Source: Subtercola sp. (lineage in GTDB: Bacteria > Actinomycetota > Actinomycetes > Actinomycetales > Microbacteriaceae). Taken from it: a stretch of DNA of 63,369 nt. The translations under genes were made by a program, and so were the position numbers. Of this stretch, positions 63,311-63,369 are shown piece by piece (within the stretch, counting starts at the first letter, position 1; each line of letters starts with the position of its first letter). The notes under the pieces are model-generated. The model saw only the letters and a program-made list of their open reading frames with translations. It was not told the origin of the DNA and searched no databases. The DNA is taken from NCBI GenBank assembly GCA_025463765.1, contig JAODBC010000053.1, forward strand, positions 1-63,369. The letters are read 5' to 3'.

Positions 63311-63369
63311 CTTTGAGAACTCAACAGTGTGCACAATTGTCATATGCCAAATCCCCATGCCGGTTTTGC
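63311..63369 (+). promoter_or_regulatory. 16S rRNA leader with boxA-like element
   Basis: CTTTGAGAACTCAACAG (63311-63327) is the leader sequence that precedes 16S rRNA in Micrococcales; its CTTTGAGAACT part resembles boxA of Nus antitermination. The window ends in the leader. The 16S gene itself is not included. Confidence 0.75.

Overview
The window is chromosomal DNA from a high-GC actinobacterium, most probably a member of the Microbacteriaceae (Micrococcales). The grounds are: gene order typical of that family (leuC-leuD-murA-plsC-gpsA-ddl; recG-coaD; DUF177-rpmF-rnc-mutM), a small DUF7882-like protein beginning MGKLIYG, very frequent use of the octamer GGATGCCC/GGGCATCC, and an rRNA leader with the TTTGAGAACTCAACAG element. 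The genus cannot be fixed from the sequence alone.

Layout. 1-11.6 kb: a truncated MinD/ParA-like ATPase, a VOC gene remnant, CGNR zinc-finger regulator, EamA exporter, 13E12-type HNH protein, alpha/beta hydrolase, TM2 protein, SDR, glycosyltransferase plus coiled-coil partner, NnrE epimerase and SRPBCC protein. 11.7-15.6 kb: a DUF4097-PadR operon with candidate operators, a UPF0114 membrane protein, and a TerC-family gene behind a yybP-ykoY type riboswitch. 15.6-22.1 kb: leucine, cell-wall and phospholipid housekeeping genes (leuCD, murA, plsC, gpsA, ddl) closed by a strong terminator. 22.1-35.6 kb: aldo/keto reductase, M3 peptidase, VOC protein, DUF3515 lipoprotein, thiL, TetR-MFS efflux operon, membrane protein, rsmD, recG, coaD.

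35.6-41.3 kb is a coenzyme F420 locus. Two operons converge: LLM oxidoreductase-cofE-cofC on the plus strand, and LLM oxidoreductase-cofD-unknown protein on the minus strand. Directly beyond it, 41.3-51.7 kb holds a MocR-type regulator divergent from an eight-gene operon (nitrilase-type carbamoyl amidase, dihydropyrimidinase, third LLM oxidoreductase of the F420-associated type, four-gene ABC transporter, class III aminotransferase). This reads as a reductive pyrimidine or hydantoin degradation pathway with uptake. The only unassigned oxidoreductase in it could supply the missing uracil/dihydrouracil step using F420; this is the most interesting hypothesis in the window.

51.7-55.6 kb: a LysR gene preceded by five 32-bp repeats, then DUF177-rpmF-rnc-mutM. 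55.6-63 kb: a DUF1275 membrane protein and a purine-ureide catabolic cluster (FmdA-like amidase, PucG-like aminotransferase with an apparent AUC start, allantoate amidohydrolase, RpiR regulator, MobA-like nucleotidyltransferase, uraD, uraH). The window ends in the promoter and leader region of an rRNA operon whose 16S gene lies just outside.

Two traits run through the whole window. First, about 18 starts lack a Shine-Dalgarno sequence and have a -10-like hexamer exactly 6-7 nt before the start codon, which points to leaderless mRNAs. Second, tandem repeats (6 to 75 bp units) are unusually common, both between genes and as low-complexity inserts inside housekeeping enzymes (ThiL, PadR, EamA tail, MutM, RecG, LLM, CofE). 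No tRNA, CRISPR, prophage or insertion sequence was recognised.
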